From: JACMJL01 sp963791805
GTDB taxonomy: Bacteria; Bacillota; Clostridia; Clostridiales; Clostridiaceae
Length of the DNA: 64,000 nt
Reading direction: 5' to 3'
Assembly: GCA_963791805.1 (NCBI GenBank)
Contig: CAWBTU010000003.1
Span: forward strand, 248,001-312,000
In this document: positions 25,481 to 35,226 of the stretch, in pieces
Position numbering within the stretch: the first letter of the stretch is position 1
How the letters are laid out: each line of letters starts with the position of its first letter
Translations under genes and position numbers: made by a program
The notes under the pieces: model-generated
Database searches by the model: none
Told to the model about the DNA's origin: nothing
Seen by the model: only the letters and a program-made list of their open reading frames with translations

Positions 25481-26974
25481 TTAAGCTTGTACAGATTTTA
25501 ATTCCGAACACAATGAATCAATCTCTGACATTGACTCTTGCAGGTTAATTATTTTATTGTTCTGCTCTTCAATTTCTGCAAGAATTTCTTCCGTAGATGC
25601 TGAATTTTCTTCTGAAACGCTAGCCACATCGCTTATTTGTTTTTCTATTTCTAAAAAAGTAGTTTCAATCCCTTTAACTAGTTCACTTTCTTTAACAATT
25701 TTTACATTCATCCCGTTAAAGGAAACCTCTATTTCATCGAATCTTGTACATACTCTTTCAACAATTTCTGTTCCCATTTTAACTGCTGCATTTCCTTTTT
25801 CAACAACTTCAAAGGTTTTCTTAGTTTTCTCATTTATAACAGCTATGACATCTGATATCTGTTTGACAATGCTTCCACTTTGTTCTGCTAATTTCTGTAC
25901 CTCTGATGCTACTACAGCAAATCCTCTTCCTGCTTCTCCTGCTCTTGCTGCTTCAATAGATGCATTTAACGAAAGAAGGTTGGTTTGTTCTGAGATATCT
26001 ACAATTTGAACTAATGATCCATTTATTTCAACTATACTTTTCTCTAAGTCTTCAACCGTTGAATAAGACGATCCTACAGCATTTTTTATTAGTTCCATTT
26101 GACTATCCATATTCTTCATTTCCTGGAGTCCTTGTTTAACTATGCAACTCATTTTATCTATGTCTTCGTTAATCTCTTTTGACACCTTCATAGTTTCTTC
26201 AACAGTTTCAACTGCACCTTGCGCTGCAAAATTAATATTCGTAGCACTTGCAGCCTCCATTTCTGTTCCTCTTGAAATTTCTTGTACAGCCATAGTTATA
26301 TGTGAACTTGAGCTTCTGGTTACTTTGATATTGTCCTCACTTTTTGAAATGTTATTACTTAAAATCAATGTACTTTTTTCTATTTGAGCCATTGTTATTC
26401 CAAGCTTTTCTAGCAGTTCGCTTGAAGCCTTTTCTTTACTCATAGTAGCATCAACTAATTCCGAACCCCATTTTGTTAGCAAAAATATAATAGTGGCTAT
26501 TGCATCATATACAAGTAATCTTTGTACAGCCTCAAATAAATCAGCCTTAGTTCCTGTTACAGCTATTGGAGATATTGCATAGAGAACCATCATAGCAACA
26601 TTGAAAATAACCATATATACAGCTAATAATTTATGATTAAAATATAAAGAAATCATTGCAATTCCGCCCAAAAGAGTTATCAGAATTCTTGGATCACCAT
26701 CTAGTACGTATAAATTATACATATTTGCTATATCTGGTATTAAACAAATCATAAGCCCTTTGACTTTGGCATTCATTGGAAAGAAGTAAATAATTGTTCC
26801 AATAATTGCTGACACTATAAGAGACGTAGCCAATGTTGTTGCATTATTGCCATTTGTTATCTTATACTGTGCTGCAAATATAAGGCATATGCCAACTAGA
26901 AATGTAAAATTTACTTTGTTAATCCTTGATGTCTCGAATTTGCTTTTAATGTTGTCCACTTTTAAAACCTCCAT
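25481..26974 (-). CDS. Methyl-accepting chemotaxis-like protein with polytopic N-terminus
   Basis: A 497-residue receptor. The N-terminus has about six hydrophobic helices (residues 20-185) with short loops and no large outside sensor domain, so it probably senses within the membrane or through a partner. The C-terminal half is the cytoplasmic coiled-coil signalling domain, with the conserved hairpin tip ISEQTNLLSLNASIEAARAGEAGRGFAV (within residues 330-360). It would control a CheA kinase. No HAMP domain is evident. It diverges from the HPt and receiver genes. Confidence 0.9.
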   Translation of the reverse strand: MEVLKVDNIKSKFETSRINKVNFTFLVGICLIFAAQYKITNGNNATTLATSLIVSAIIGTIIYFFPMNAKVKGLMICLIPDIANMYNLYVLDGDPRILITLLGGIAMISLYFNHKLLAVYMVIFNVAMMVLYAISPIAVTGTKADLFEAVQRLLVYDAIATIIFLLTKWGSELVDATMSKEKASSELLEKLGITMAQIEKSTLILSNNISKSEDNIKVTRSSSSHITMAVQEISRGTEMEAASATNINFAAQGAVETVEETMKVSKEINEDIDKMSCIVKQGLQEMKNMDSQMELIKNAVGSSYSTVEDLEKSIVEINGSLVQIVDISEQTNLLSLNASIEAARAGEAGRGFAVVASEVQKLAEQSGSIVKQISDVIAVINEKTKKTFEVVEKGNAAVKMGTEIVERVCTRFDEIEVSFNGMNVKIVKESELVKGIETTFLEIEKQISDVASVSEENSASTEEILAEIEEQNNKIINLQESMSEIDSLCSELKSVQA

Positions 26975-27185
26975 TATTTTTGCTTGGTATAGAAAAACTT
27001 AACAGATCCACCCACTTAAATATATCATAATAATCTTACATATTTCAACAGAATATTTGCATACATATTTTAACATAATATTTATGCATACTAATGCAAA
27101 ACTATATAGCTTTATAGTAAAAAAATATGATAAAATATTTATAGATATATACTTAGTTTATTTAACCTTAAAGGAGGACTGTACA

Positions 27186-27551
27186 ATGGAAACTGAATCT
27201 TTTAGGTATGACATTGAGGGATTAGCTAAAGATATGGAAGTGGAACTTTCTACTCTTTCGACTTTATATTCTGAATATTTTCATGAAATGAAAATAAACA
27301 TTGAAGAAAGCAAAACTTTAGCTAATTCTGAAGATTGGTTTAGATTAGAAAGAGTGATACATAATATTAAAGGTATTTCAACAAGCCTAAATATTAGTGA
27401 TATATATTCCTTTTCTAACAAACTAGATGTTAATCTTAAAAATGGAAAGACTGACGCTGCCATTAATGATATAAACACTATTAACGAATTATTCAACGCA
27501 TGTGAAAATTCAGTTAGACAATTCTTTAAAGAAAAAGAAATATTAATATAA
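27186..27551 (+). CDS. HPt phosphotransfer domain protein
   Basis: A 121-residue protein starting at the ATG at 27186, which has AAAGGAGG upstream; an upstream frame to 27057 lacks a site. It is a single histidine phosphotransfer domain: the phospho-accepting His59 lies in RVIHNIKGISTSLNI and is followed by a helical region. It is followed by a receiver gene 20 bp downstream and faces a hybrid kinase, so it may relay phosphoryl groups between them. Confidence 0.85.
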   Translation: METESFRYDIEGLAKDMEVELSTLSTLYSEYFHEMKINIEESKTLANSEDWFRLERVIHNIKGISTSLNISDIYSFSNKLDVNLKNGKTDAAINDINTINELFNACENSVRQFFKEKEILI

Positions 27552-27571
27552 TTGATGGGGAGATTAGCGAA

Positions 27572-27964
27572 ATGATTTCTGGTAAAAAAATATTAATAGT
27601 TGAAGACTCTCGTACCATTAGACTTCAAATAAAAATGATGTTAAAAGATCAAGGGGCAGTACTCGTTGATGCCGGTAGCGAATGGGGCATGAATACTAAA
27701 ATTGAGGAATATGGTATTGTAGCAGATTTAATTATAATGGATTTAATATTAAATTATGAAAATGGGTTAGAGCTTATTCACAAGCTTAAGCAAACTCCTA
27801 AATATAAAAATATTCCTATAATAATTATTACAGAAAAAGTTGATGTAGCTTCTATTTTAAAGGCAAGAGATTTAGGTGTAAAGAGTTACCTAAGAAAGCC
27901 TATTAAAAAAGCTGATCTTATTAGCAGAATCAGTGATGCTTTAGAAAAAACTGAAAGCCTTTAA
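27572..27964 (+). CDS. Single-domain response regulator (CheY-like)
   Basis: A 130-residue receiver domain without an output domain. Residues match the family: acidic pocket Glu11/Asp12, phosphorylation Asp57 in IIMDLIL, Thr near 86 (IIITEK), and Lys in SYLRKPI at about 109. It is co-directional with the HPt gene and converges with the hybrid kinase, whose stop overlaps it by 4 bp. It probably shuttles phosphate, perhaps to the flagellar or sporulation machinery; the target is unknown. Confidence 0.9.
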   Translation: MISGKKILIVEDSRTIRLQIKMMLKDQGAVLVDAGSEWGMNTKIEEYGIVADLIIMDLILNYENGLELIHKLKQTPKYKNIPIIIITEKVDVASILKARDLGVKSYLRKPIKKADLISRISDALEKTESL

Positions 27965-30162
27965 CCTAATAAGGCTTTCAGTGTATCATATAGTTTTTCG
28001 CTTCTAATAGGTTTGGAAAGATGAACATCCATGCCAGCTTCCATGCACATATCAATATCTTCTTTCATTACCCCAGCAGTTAATGCAATTATTGGAACAT
28101 GTCCTGCTGTTTCCTTTTCTTTTGCTCGAATTATTCTTGTTGCTTCAAGTCCGTCCATTTCAGGCATCTGAACATCCATTAATATCACATCATAATTATT
28201 TCCCAAAAAGTTTTGAACAGCAATATTACCATTTTCAGCAAAGTCCACTTTACAACATATTTTTTCAAGATATGTATTAATAATTTGCCTATTTATTTTA
28301 TTATCATCAGCTACAAGAACATTTAATCCAATTAGCTTTTTACCATTTTCATATCCTTGATTCATTTGACTTTGATGATTTATCTTTTCCTCTACAAATT
28401 CAAAGGGTAAATGACAGCAAAATGAACTTCCTTCTCCCTCTTCACTTTCAACAGTAATATTTCCATTCATAAGCTTTACCAAATTTTTTACTATGGAAAG
28501 TCCAAGTCCATTTCCGCCAAATCTTCTAGTTGTAGAATTGTCTGCTTGCTTAAAGCTTTCAAAAATACTTTCTATTTTCTCTTTTGGAATTCCAATTCCC
28601 GTATCAGAAACTTTTATAGCAAGAATAATATGATTTCCCTCAACTTTTTCTTGCTCTACACTGACTTCTATTCTACCTTCTCTTGTAAATTTGATAGAGT
28701 TTCCTATTAAATTAATCAATATCTGTCTTATCCGAATCGAATCACCCAGAAGCTTTGTATTTATTTTTTCATCGATAACAGAAGTAAGTGTCAAAAATTT
28801 ACCCTCTGCCAACACCGAGTAGGTTTGTACTGTCTCATTAACAAGTTTTCCTATATCAAATTCGCTTTTTTCTAGCTCCATTTTTCCCGCTTCAATCTTA
28901 GAAAAGTCCAAAATATCATTAATCATTGTTAATAATGATTCTGCAGAACTCTGTATCATCTTAATGTATTCCTTTTGTTTATCTCTAGATAAAATCATAG
29001 TATCTAATATTTCGGCAATTCCAATCACCGCATTCATAGGAGTTCGAATCTCGTGACTTATATTAGCAAGAAAATAGCTCTTAGACCTATTAGCATATTC
29101 AGCTTCTTCTTTTGCTCTTTGAGCTTCTTGTAATGCTTCTTCTATCTTAGTTATGTTTACGAGCACTATAAGTTTTCCATTTTCTTGACCCTTTTCATCT
29201 ATAATACTGGTAACTCGCAAGTCATAATACTCAGTTTTTGAATCAACTTTTTGAACTATTTTTTGACTGTTCGTACTGCCATCTACTATGAATTCTGTTA
29301 AATCCCACCAATCGCCTAATACATCTATAATATTTTTCCCAACATAATTTTTATCATTTTCTTCTAAGATTGTTTCTCTTGCTATTCTATTAAGATCTAA
29401 TACTCTATTTTCACTATCAACAACTATTACAATATCTTTCATTTCCTCTACAAGCCTATCTCTGGCAACTGGAACTATAAGAAAAAGTTTATATTGAAAT
29501 AAAGCATAAAAATATAAAATACCAGTAATTAAAAAGGTAAATGGTGTTAAATCAATTTCTTTAATAGGCATTAAATTGAAATTAAATAATAAATTTGCTA
29601 TAGTTGGAAAAAAAGCTGCGGCTGCTAAAATCAGTGTTTGTCTCCTAAATAATGATGAGGATTTAATGCACATCCTAATAAAAATAAGAATTCCCCAAAA
29701 TATGAAAATATACAGGTATATCATATTAAACCAAAATAAAATTCCTTCTTTTAATATTAATATATGCTCGCCTTTACTAACCTTTGAGTAAAACTCATGA
29801 TGGATAGGGTTGCTCCAAATGGCAACTATATTTAGAAAAGGGAAAATTAAAAACTGTATCCACTTTTTAAAAGTTAAATCATTTGTCCCATCTTTATACC
29901 CATATGCCAATGCATAAAAGGCTATTGGAACAATTTCTATTCCAAAAAATCTCATGTTTGCAAGCATTGTTTTTGTATGAAAATCATTGTCAATGAACAT
30001 AAAAGCCTGAAATAAAGTCCATATAAAGATAGCTCCCATCATAACAATCAATGGGGCTGCTCCTCTAGCCTGCCTACGTTTCCATGACATATAACCAACA
30101 ACTAATGCGAATATTGCTGCAGTAAATAATGCATAAACATAAAAAACATATACAGTATCCAT
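27961..30162 (-). CDS. Hybrid histidine kinase with 7TM sensor, PAS and receiver
   Basis: A 733-residue kinase. Residues 1-230 form seven hydrophobic helices (histidine-kinase 7TM region), 235-345 a PAS domain, 360-430 the HisKA with His370 in NISHEIRTPMN, then the ATPase lobe (NLIGNSIKF, DTGIGIP, FGGNGLGLSI), and 610-733 a receiver with the Asp in ILMDVQMPEMDG. The attached receiver implies a phosphorelay through an HPt, and a solitary HPt is encoded next to it. A ligand-binding membrane sensor is inferred. GAGAGGA precedes the ATG. Confidence 0.92.
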   Translation of the reverse strand: MDTVYVFYVYALFTAAIFALVVGYMSWKRRQARGAAPLIVMMGAIFIWTLFQAFMFIDNDFHTKTMLANMRFFGIEIVPIAFYALAYGYKDGTNDLTFKKWIQFLIFPFLNIVAIWSNPIHHEFYSKVSKGEHILILKEGILFWFNMIYLYIFIFWGILIFIRMCIKSSSLFRRQTLILAAAAFFPTIANLLFNFNLMPIKEIDLTPFTFLITGILYFYALFQYKLFLIVPVARDRLVEEMKDIVIVVDSENRVLDLNRIARETILEENDKNYVGKNIIDVLGDWWDLTEFIVDGSTNSQKIVQKVDSKTEYYDLRVTSIIDEKGQENGKLIVLVNITKIEEALQEAQRAKEEAEYANRSKSYFLANISHEIRTPMNAVIGIAEILDTMILSRDKQKEYIKMIQSSAESLLTMINDILDFSKIEAGKMELEKSEFDIGKLVNETVQTYSVLAEGKFLTLTSVIDEKINTKLLGDSIRIRQILINLIGNSIKFTREGRIEVSVEQEKVEGNHIILAIKVSDTGIGIPKEKIESIFESFKQADNSTTRRFGGNGLGLSIVKNLVKLMNGNITVESEEGEGSSFCCHLPFEFVEEKINHQSQMNQGYENGKKLIGLNVLVADDNKINRQIINTYLEKICCKVDFAENGNIAVQNFLGNNYDVILMDVQMPEMDGLEATRIIRAKEKETAGHVPIIALTAGVMKEDIDMCMEAGMDVHLSKPIRSEKLYDTLKALLG

Positions 30163-30193
30163 AGCTTATCCTCTCATTACTCTATATTAAATA

Positions 30194-30227
30194 AACCGAG
30201 GGTAGTTATTTGTTTCTACCCTCGGTT
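30194..30227 (-). terminator. Terminator after isocitrate dehydrogenase
   Basis: AACCGAGGGTAG pairs perfectly with CTACCCTCGGTT over 12 bp, with a TTTATTT tail on the minus strand. Confidence 0.8.
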
Positions 30228-30230
30228 CTA

Positions 30231-31442
30231 TTATAATACTTTTTCTAATCTTTTTTTGATTTCCAGCAAAAATTCTTCTGTATTTACTATTTTTTTATTC
30301 ACAGTATTGCAAAGTGGTGCAAGATCCTTTGTAATAATACCTTCTTCTATAGTTTGTATAGATGATTGCTCTAGCTTTTCAGCAAAACCAATTAATTCCT
30401 TGTTTCCATCAAGCTCTCCTCTTTTCTTTAATGCACCCGTCCAAGCAAATAAAGTTGCCATGGAGTTAGTAGAAGTTGCTTGGCCTTTTAAGTGATTATA
30501 GTAATGACGTTGTACAGTTCCATGTGCTGCTTCATACTCATAATAACCTTCTGGAGATAAAAGTACAGAAGTCATCATTGCAAGACTTCCAAAAGCAGTA
30601 GCTACCATATCCGACATAACGTCTCCGTCATAGTTTTTGCAAGCCCAAACAATGCCACCTTCTGATCTTACAACCCTAGCAACAGCGTCATCTATCAGTG
30701 TATATAAATAGTATATACCTGCTTCTTCAAACTTTTCTTTATATTCAGTTTCATAAATATCATTAAATATGTCTTTAAACCTATGGTCATATACCTTCGA
30801 AATTGTATCTTTTGTAGCAAACCATAAATCTTGTTTTTGATCTAGTGCAAAACTAAAACATGCTCTTGCAAAACTTTCAATTGAGTTATCTTTATTATGT
30901 ACTCCCTGGATTATCCCTGGTCCGTCAAACTCATGAATAGTATGTCTAGTAACTTCTCCACTTGCTGAAGTAAATACTAATTCTGCTTTACCTGGTCCTT
31001 CTACTTTATGCTCAACATTTCTATAAACATCACCGTATGCGTGTCTTGCAACAGTTATTGGTTTAGTCCAAGTAGTTACAAAAGGCTTAATATTATTCAC
31101 AATAATTGGTGTTCTAAATACAGTTCCATCTAGGATAGCTCTAATTGTTCCATTTGGACTCTTCCACATTTTTTTCAAATTATATTCTTTAACTCTATCA
31201 GCATTTGGAGTTATAGTTGCACATTTAACTCCAACCCCATATTTTTTGATAGCTTCTGCAGCTTGTACTGTAATTTCATCATTTGTCTCATCTCTTTTTT
31301 CTAACCCCAAGTCATAATATTCTATATTAAGTTCAACATATGGCTCTAGTAGATGATCTTTAATCATTTTCCAAATGATTCTTGTCATCTCATCTCCGTC
31401 CATTTCAACTAATGGAACATTCATTTTTATCTTTTCAGTCAT
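30231..31442 (-). CDS. icd: NADP-dependent isocitrate dehydrogenase, eukaryotic-type
   Basis: A 403-residue enzyme that oxidises isocitrate to 2-oxoglutarate with NADP. It begins MTEKIKMNVPLVEMDGDEMTRIIW, contains the isocitrate-binding SPNGTIR and NYDGDVMSD (metal-binding Asp), and AAHGTVQRHY for NADP. It belongs to the homodimeric eukaryotic-like class (402-410 residues), not the E. coli-like class. I chose the ATG at 31442 with AGAGGGG 7 nt upstream. It supplies 2-oxoglutarate for glutamate synthesis in a clostridium, where the TCA cycle is usually incomplete. Confidence 0.93.
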   Translation of the reverse strand: MTEKIKMNVPLVEMDGDEMTRIIWKMIKDHLLEPYVELNIEYYDLGLEKRDETNDEITVQAAEAIKKYGVGVKCATITPNADRVKEYNLKKMWKSPNGTIRAILDGTVFRTPIIVNNIKPFVTTWTKPITVARHAYGDVYRNVEHKVEGPGKAELVFTSASGEVTRHTIHEFDGPGIIQGVHNKDNSIESFARACFSFALDQKQDLWFATKDTISKVYDHRFKDIFNDIYETEYKEKFEEAGIYYLYTLIDDAVARVVRSEGGIVWACKNYDGDVMSDMVATAFGSLAMMTSVLLSPEGYYEYEAAHGTVQRHYYNHLKGQATSTNSMATLFAWTGALKKRGELDGNKELIGFAEKLEQSSIQTIEEGIITKDLAPLCNTVNKKIVNTEEFLLEIKKRLEKVL

Positions 31443-31684
31443 TATAGCACCCCTCTGGTTCATTTTTATAAAATTTACATTTTAAATTATTTTATCATTT
31501 AGCGTATATTTATACAACCTTAAAGTCAGTTGAGAGTTGATAATTTAGAGTTAATGTGTGTGTTTTCTACCCTAGCTTATTCACAGAACGTGACACACTC
31601 CCCTAAAGCTAGTCGTTAGTGTTGATGACCATGAATGGTCATCTTATGTAATATGCTGTTTAAGATAGAGTAAATTTATAACTT
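31443..31684. other. Intergenic region with a small hairpin
   Basis: GATGACCA and TGGTCATC form an 8-bp stem with a TGAA loop at 31624-31643. The AT-rich sequence near 31527-31555 (GTTGAGAGTTGATAATTTAG) resembles degenerate direct repeats. No gene is visible. Confidence 0.35.
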
Positions 31685-32170
31685 TCAACTATCTTGTAGC
31701 TCAATTTCTAAGTTCTTTAACCACTGAATAGCATATTCTTCAAACTTCTTTTCCTCATAAATATACCATTTTTCTTCTTCCTCTTGATTTTCAAATATTA
31801 TATTTTTAAAGCTCCTCATAGGATTTGTACCCTGAAGTGCCTTCAATAGTGTCTCCTTTAACCCTTCAGACGCTATTTTTTCATTTGTGAAATCAATCAT
31901 GGCATTATAAAAATACGATTCTTCTATATTAGGAATTAAAACATAGCGCTGTTCCTTGTCTTCTTTAATGCTATACGCCACTTCTAGTAACTCCTTTTGC
32001 CAATCCGATAAGGTTGTTTCCTCCTGGTTGCCATTAACTACTTGCTGTAATCCATTGGGGATATTGATAATATCTCCAGTGTGTGTATCTAGATACTCTC
32101 TTGCTAATTCCTCGTCATCGAAGGAAAGTGATTGTATCAATAGTTCTAAATCAATTTTTAGTTTTTTCAT
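31685..32170 (-). CDS. UPF0158 family protein of unknown function
   Basis: A 161-residue acidic protein. It shows the UPF0158 features: an N-terminal EYLDTHTGDIINIP, a central IPNIEESYFYNAMIDFTNE, and a C-terminal W-rich part (EEKWYIYEEKKFEEYAIQWLKNLEIE). Function is unknown. It is a single gene divergent from the aminotransferase gene. AGGAG precedes the start. Confidence 0.7.
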   Translation of the reverse strand: MKKLKIDLELLIQSLSFDDEELAREYLDTHTGDIINIPNGLQQVVNGNQEETTLSDWQKELLEVAYSIKEDKEQRYVLIPNIEESYFYNAMIDFTNEKIASEGLKETLLKALQGTNPMRSFKNIIFENQEEEEKWYIYEEKKFEEYAIQWLKNLEIELQDS

Positions 32171-32318
32171 GTATCTTTCTCCTTCTAATACTTTTTACTT
32201 ATTTATTGTAGCATAATATATATTGAAGAAAATAACAACTGAAGTCATTAATATGTTTTAATTATAATTTTAAATATGATAAACTAATTAGTAGTAAAGT
32301 CAAAGGGGGCTATAAAAA

Positions 32319-33506
32319 ATGATATCAGAAAAAATGATGGGGTACGTAGCAAGCAGTTCTGTAATAAGAGCAATGTTTGAAGAAGGAAAAAGATTATCTT
32401 CAATATATGGAGAAGAAAATGTATTTGATTTTAGCTTAGGTAATCCAAATGTAGAACCACCTGAAAGCATAAAAAAATCACTAATTCAAATTTTATTAGA
32501 GGAATCTCCAAACCTTGTACATGGATACATGAATAATTCTGGCTATGAAGATGTAAGAACTAATATTTCAAATCATATTAATAAAAAATATAATTTGAAA
32601 TTAAATTCAGATAATATAATAATGACCTGTGGTGCTGCTGGTGGAATGAATATTCTACTAAAGACATTATTAAATCCAGGAGATGAAGTAATTGTATTCG
32701 CGCCATTTTTTGGTGAATACAGAAATTATATAAATAACTTTGACGGAGAAATAGTTATTGTTCCTGCTAATATAGAAACCTTTCAACCAAATTTAGAAGC
32801 ACTAAAAGACAAAATCACTAGCAAAACTAAAGCCGTAATAATAAACTCACCTAACAACCCTACTGGAGTTGTTTATTCGGATGCCACCATGAAAGCTTTA
32901 GCAGAAATTCTAACTAAAAAGCAAGAAGAATTAAATAGTAGTATCTACTTAATTTCAGATGAACCTTATAGAGAAATTGTCTATGATAATATCCAAGTGC
33001 CATGTGTGCTAAATTATTATAAAAATTCCTTCATCGGATATTCATTTAGCAAATCACTTTCACTTCCTGGTGAAAGAATAGGCTATATTGTTTCTAGCGG
33101 TGAAATGGATGATTTCGATAATGTAATTCAATCTTTAAATGTTGCCAATAGAATATTAGGCTTTGTTAATGCGCCTTCCTTATTTCAAAGAGCTGTTGGA
33201 AAATGTTTAGATTCTGAAGTAGATGTTAATATTTATAAAGAGAATAGAGACATATTATACAATCATCTTACTAAAATAGGATTCTCTTGCGTTAAACCAG
33301 AAGGAGCCTTCTATCTATTCCCAAAATCTCTAATCCCAGACGACAAAAAGTTTGCTGAAGAAGCTAAGAAATTCAACATACTAGTAGTTCCAGGCTCAGC
33401 CTTCGGATGTCCAGGACACTTTAGAATAGCTTATTGTGTTTCTCGCGAAAAAATTGAGAAGTCATTGGAGAATTTCACTAAACTAGCGGAAGTGTTTAAT
33501 AAATAA
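32319..33506 (+). CDS. PLP-dependent class I/II aminotransferase
   Basis: A 395-residue aminotransferase of the aspartate/aromatic type (fold type I). Motifs include GNPNVEPP near the start, GAAGGMNILLKTLLNPGDEV, NSPNNPTG (substrate-binding Asn), SDEPYREIVYD, and SFSKSLSLPGERIGY, where the Lys forms the Schiff base with PLP. Substrate preference cannot be set from sequence. AAAGGGGG precedes the ATG, and a terminator follows at once. Confidence 0.9.
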   Translation: MISEKMMGYVASSSVIRAMFEEGKRLSSIYGEENVFDFSLGNPNVEPPESIKKSLIQILLEESPNLVHGYMNNSGYEDVRTNISNHINKKYNLKLNSDNIIMTCGAAGGMNILLKTLLNPGDEVIVFAPFFGEYRNYINNFDGEIVIVPANIETFQPNLEALKDKITSKTKAVIINSPNNPTGVVYSDATMKALAEILTKKQEELNSSIYLISDEPYREIVYDNIQVPCVLNYYKNSFIGYSFSKSLSLPGERIGYIVSSGEMDDFDNVIQSLNVANRILGFVNAPSLFQRAVGKCLDSEVDVNIYKENRDILYNHLTKIGFSCVKPEGAFYLFPKSLIPDDKKFAEEAKKFNILVVPGSAFGCPGHFRIAYCVSREKIEKSLENFTKLAEVFNK

Positions 33507-33522
33507 TACCAATTATAATAAT

Positions 33523-33570
33523 AAGCCTGTCTCAATGTAGAAATTAATTTCTAGGTGAGACAGGCTTTTT
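33523..33570. terminator. Terminator shared by two convergent genes
   Basis: AAGCCTGTCTCA pairs perfectly with TGAGACAGGCTT around 21 nt and is followed by TTTC on the plus strand. It overlaps the last codons of the acyltransferase on the minus strand, so it probably serves both directions. Confidence 0.8.
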
Positions 33571-34723
33571 CTTTATCTTTATTTGAAATTGAAATACTTC
33601 TATCTTTATATTTAGTGCACCCAAAAATATATTTGCTAAATGGTACATATGTAAGCGCTTTAGAAAGCAAAGTAACAAAAATTATTGTGGTTATGCAATA
33701 AAATATGCTAGGGAAAATATAATTTTTCACTGTCACTTTATAAAACAATGTCAATATTCCTGAAATAACATCTATAATTAGCACATGATAAAGATAACTT
33801 GTAAAGGAATAATAGGATATTACATTCAGCATATCTGTAACTATATTCTTTACATTAGCAATTATTAAAGAAAAATAATACCAAAAAAAGATTGAGCAAA
33901 TATTATATGCAATTATTATGTCCGTCTCATGGGTTGTACTAAAATGAAAGGAAATTCTATTTCCATCTCCATGCATTATTATTAAAAATCTAGGTATAAG
34001 TAAAGCGATAAAAAATATTATAATCATGTTTTTGTACTTTAAAATGTAATTTGTAAGATTATCATAATATATAACAAAATACATTCCCATAACGAAATAA
34101 ATCATATAAAATATGGGTGATATAGAAATAAACTGTTTCAAATCCAAGGCATCTCTACTATTCATACTCAATTTATTAGTAAAATACTTTGAAATATTAC
34201 TTTGTATCAAATCCTTATCTTGAATTAACTTATAGCTTATTATACTTATAACTACTAAAAAAATTAAATCAAAAGTTTTTGATGGTTTTCTAAACCTATT
34301 AAACATGAATAATACTAATGGAAATGTTAGTATTATCCTTATATTCATACCCATATACCATAGGTGAAATACAGTATCTCCATTTACTAACGATATAATA
34401 ATATTATGAACCTTAACATTATTCTTCCATATGTATACAAATGTACAAATAACGTATGGTAAAATGGTTGTTGTTACACGTTTTTTATAGAAATCAATTA
34501 CATTTATGCTATCTTTATAAGTATAAAAAAGTGATACACCTGATATGAATACAAACATTGGCACAGAACATTTAGAAATTGTATAAATAAACCTTAATAA
34601 TACTGCATGCTTTAAGGGGATTTTAGGTTCCAAAGAATACCCTCCAATAGTATGCTGCACTACTATCATCACAAAAGCTAATGCTCTTATAACTTCTAAC
34701 TCTACTAATCTTTTTTTATTCAT
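33551..34723 (-). CDS. Acyltransferase-3 family membrane protein
   Basis: A 390-residue polytopic membrane protein with about ten hydrophobic segments, of the OafA/acyltransferase-3 family. It starts MNKKRLVELEVIRALAFVMIVVQH, with the family Arg and His (ELEVIRAL...VVQH). These enzymes transfer acetyl or other acyl groups to sugars of the cell surface or to antibiotics. I chose the ATG at 34723, which has GGAG 7 nt upstream; a longer frame to 34753 is possible. Confidence 0.8.
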   Translation of the reverse strand: MNKKRLVELEVIRALAFVMIVVQHTIGGYSLEPKIPLKHAVLLRFIYTISKCSVPMFVFISGVSLFYTYKDSINVIDFYKKRVTTTILPYVICTFVYIWKNNVKVHNIIISLVNGDTVFHLWYMGMNIRIILTFPLVLFMFNRFRKPSKTFDLIFLVVISIISYKLIQDKDLIQSNISKYFTNKLSMNSRDALDLKQFISISPIFYMIYFVMGMYFVIYYDNLTNYILKYKNMIIIFFIALLIPRFLIIMHGDGNRISFHFSTTHETDIIIAYNICSIFFWYYFSLIIANVKNIVTDMLNVISYYSFTSYLYHVLIIDVISGILTLFYKVTVKNYIFPSIFYCITTIIFVTLLSKALTYVPFSKYIFGCTKYKDRSISISNKDKEKACLT

Positions 34724-35226
34724 CTTAGCTCCGTTTCTTATTACTAATGGCATTAATATCTTCTATTTTTTATATTATGTTAATTAGATTCCAACTAATA
34801 TTAAATAATACCATTCACACCATATAGTGTCAACTATGTGGTTAATACTAAACTTATACCCAATCTTAAATTATACTTACCCTATACAATTCGAAATATT
34901 AAGGTGTCTATACACTCACCCTAGATTTATGCAAATCTACTTTAAATCATCTTATTCTATTTGCTCCCCCTAGTGCATTTCATAAACGCTGTCACATAAA
35001 GTTTCTATGTTTTCATGTTTATGACTGGTAATTAAAATAGTATTTGCCTTTTCTTTTAATCTTTTAACATATGCCTTTAGTAAATATGTAATCTACATTC
35101 AATTTTACATGTTACAATCAACTATGGTAATATATTACTTGATATTGAGTCAGTAACACCCATAAACGAATATCGAAAGGTTAAAAAATCACTCTTCTTT
35201 ATTCTTTTAGAAAGGACTGGTGTATT
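34724..35226. other. Intergenic region holding a decayed ABC gene
   Basis: About 500 bp without an intact gene. It contains the ABC ATPase fragment at 34970-35092 (minus) and AT-rich promoter sequence for the plus-strand ABC operon. No other feature is supported. Confidence 0.45.
34970..35092 (-). pseudogene. C-terminal remnant of an ABC transporter ATPase
   Basis: The minus strand reads TYLLKAYVKRLKEKANTILITSH then KHENIETLCDSVYEMH and a stop. LITSH is the switch-histidine (H-loop) segment of an ABC ATPase, followed by the usual xxExxLCDxV pattern. Walker A, signature and Walker B are absent, and an in-frame stop precedes the fragment. Confidence 0.7.

Noticed and set aside
27057..27185. 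Longer N-terminus for the HPt protein
   Set aside because: The upstream ATG has no ribosome-binding site, whereas AAAGGAGG precedes the ATG at 27186 and the HPt domain begins there.
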